This document shows, one piece after another, positions 63,030 through 64,000 of a stretch of DNA of 64,000 bases (positions are counted from its first letter, which is position 1; each line of letters starts with the position of its first letter). A program made the translations under genes and the position numbers. Origin of the DNA: Forficula auricularia. Its lineage: Eukaryota; Arthropoda; Insecta; Dermaptera; Forficulidae. Location of the stretch: the NCBI GenBank assembly GCA_024734495.1, contig JALMQS010000128.1:18097079-18161078 (forward strand), given 5' to 3'. The notes under the pieces are model-generated. The model ran no database searches. It worked only from the letters and a program-made list of their open reading frames with translations, and was not told the origin of the DNA.

Positions 63030-64000
63030 AAGATCTAACACAGTAAAATGCAGGGTTATTTTGCTTTTTTTTTTTATTGAATATGCAATTTCGAAAAGGA
63101 CACATCTCGCATATTTTGACAAATATCCTTTTTCATATAAATGTAATCTAAGAGCTTCAGACGCATGATCTCATCTTACTTCCAAAAATTAACCAGAATA
63201 CACATTATAGTTCATTATTAATCCCAAAAAAAAATTTGAATTAAATAATTGATTCCTTGTTTAAGCATTTCATATTAATATCGTTGTATATTTATTTATT
63301 TTTTATTCAATTAATTACAAAATATAAAACTATTTATTTTTTATACTATCACCAAATGTGGTTTATAGGATCCGACTTTGCTTCTGAAATCATCTAGTCT
63401 ACACTATATTATATTTAAATTTAAATCCACCAAAATCTATTATAAAAATATATTTTAATATTACTTTTATTCTACTATTTTAATTTTTATTATAAATGGA
63501 TTTTCAATTAAAAAATAAAGCTAATTTCAATGTGACTAGGACTAAAGAATACGCCAAGAGCCTACTTATATTTGGTCACCCATTTAATCCCTAACTTCAT
63601 TATTTTTGCTTAACATATTTATATGTACATCTCAGAACCAGACTCTTTCAATTTAATATAATTATTATCTTATTCTAATTGATAATTTGACAATTTATAT
63701 GTAACTGAATAACTTTTTATTAAAAAAATTGTAACTTCTTTATCGTTGGGTTTTGTACTGAGAACCAATATATATATATAATATATATATATATATATTA
63801 TGTTTTGATAATAGATTATATAAAGCGAGCTTATAATATATTAGAATGGAATTAGCTTTATCAGAGAGACATTCGAAAACGAGTTCACACTTGTTTGTCG
63901 AATTCTAATAAATTTTTAAATTGGATTCTTATAAGAATTACCTTTTTAACAATTAGGAATTTGTACAATCCCTAGTACTCTCTATTGCAGGGTTCAAAGT
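63030..64000. other. AT-rich intergenic stretch
   Basis: Only a (TA)n run near 63770-63800 stands out. No gene supported. Confidence 0.5.

Overview
This is metazoan nuclear DNA, most likely from an arthropod; the species cannot be fixed from the window. It is AT-rich, has spliced genes with GT-AG introns, and is packed with eukaryotic mobile DNA: hAT, mariner, Harbinger, Helitron, RTE-like and Jockey/CR1-like LINEs, tRNA-derived SINEs and many foldback (inverted-repeat) elements. Two assembly gaps (N runs) lie at 10877-11276 and 40817-41381.

One host gene dominates. On the + strand, 19 coding exons between 10484 and 47482 join into a 1,080-residue reading frame for the HECT ubiquitin ligase UBE3B, with an N-terminal IQ motif and a C-terminal catalytic cysteine (codon 47381-47383). 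A probable non-coding first exon ends at 10238. Some introns are only 60-82 bp; others run to 3-5 kb because they are loaded with transposons. Exons 17 and 18 occur twice (36945-37312 and 41992-42358), on either side of the second gap. The first copy has two single-base frameshifts and the second is intact.

Layout. 1-9.4 kb: hAT and other MITEs, a SINE, a GC-rich patch, a large foldback element, and one possible terminal exon near 6.8 kb. 9.4-10.2 kb: a Helitron that abuts the likely UBE3B first exon. 10.2-47.5 kb: UBE3B with its transposon-filled introns, including a mariner broken by a LINE (14.4-16.2 kb), a hAT with a transposase remnant (17.4-18.4 kb), two closely related RTE-like LINEs (24.2-25.5 and 32.8-34.7 kb), a duplicated 2-kb block and a satellite-bearing foldback element (38.4-46.3 kb). 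47.5-64 kb: no certain gene; SINEs, foldbacks, two more Helitrons, a third copy of the satellite element, and two short stretches with good splice sites that may belong to a downstream gene.

Points most worth a second look: a UBE3B intron that ends in TG instead of AG; the exon duplication with the satellite element in opposite orientations at the same site; and a short hairpin motif (CTGAWGAW - stem - GAAACGTY, similar to a hammerhead ribozyme core with one extra base) that recurs about ten times, mostly inside otherwise different foldback elements.
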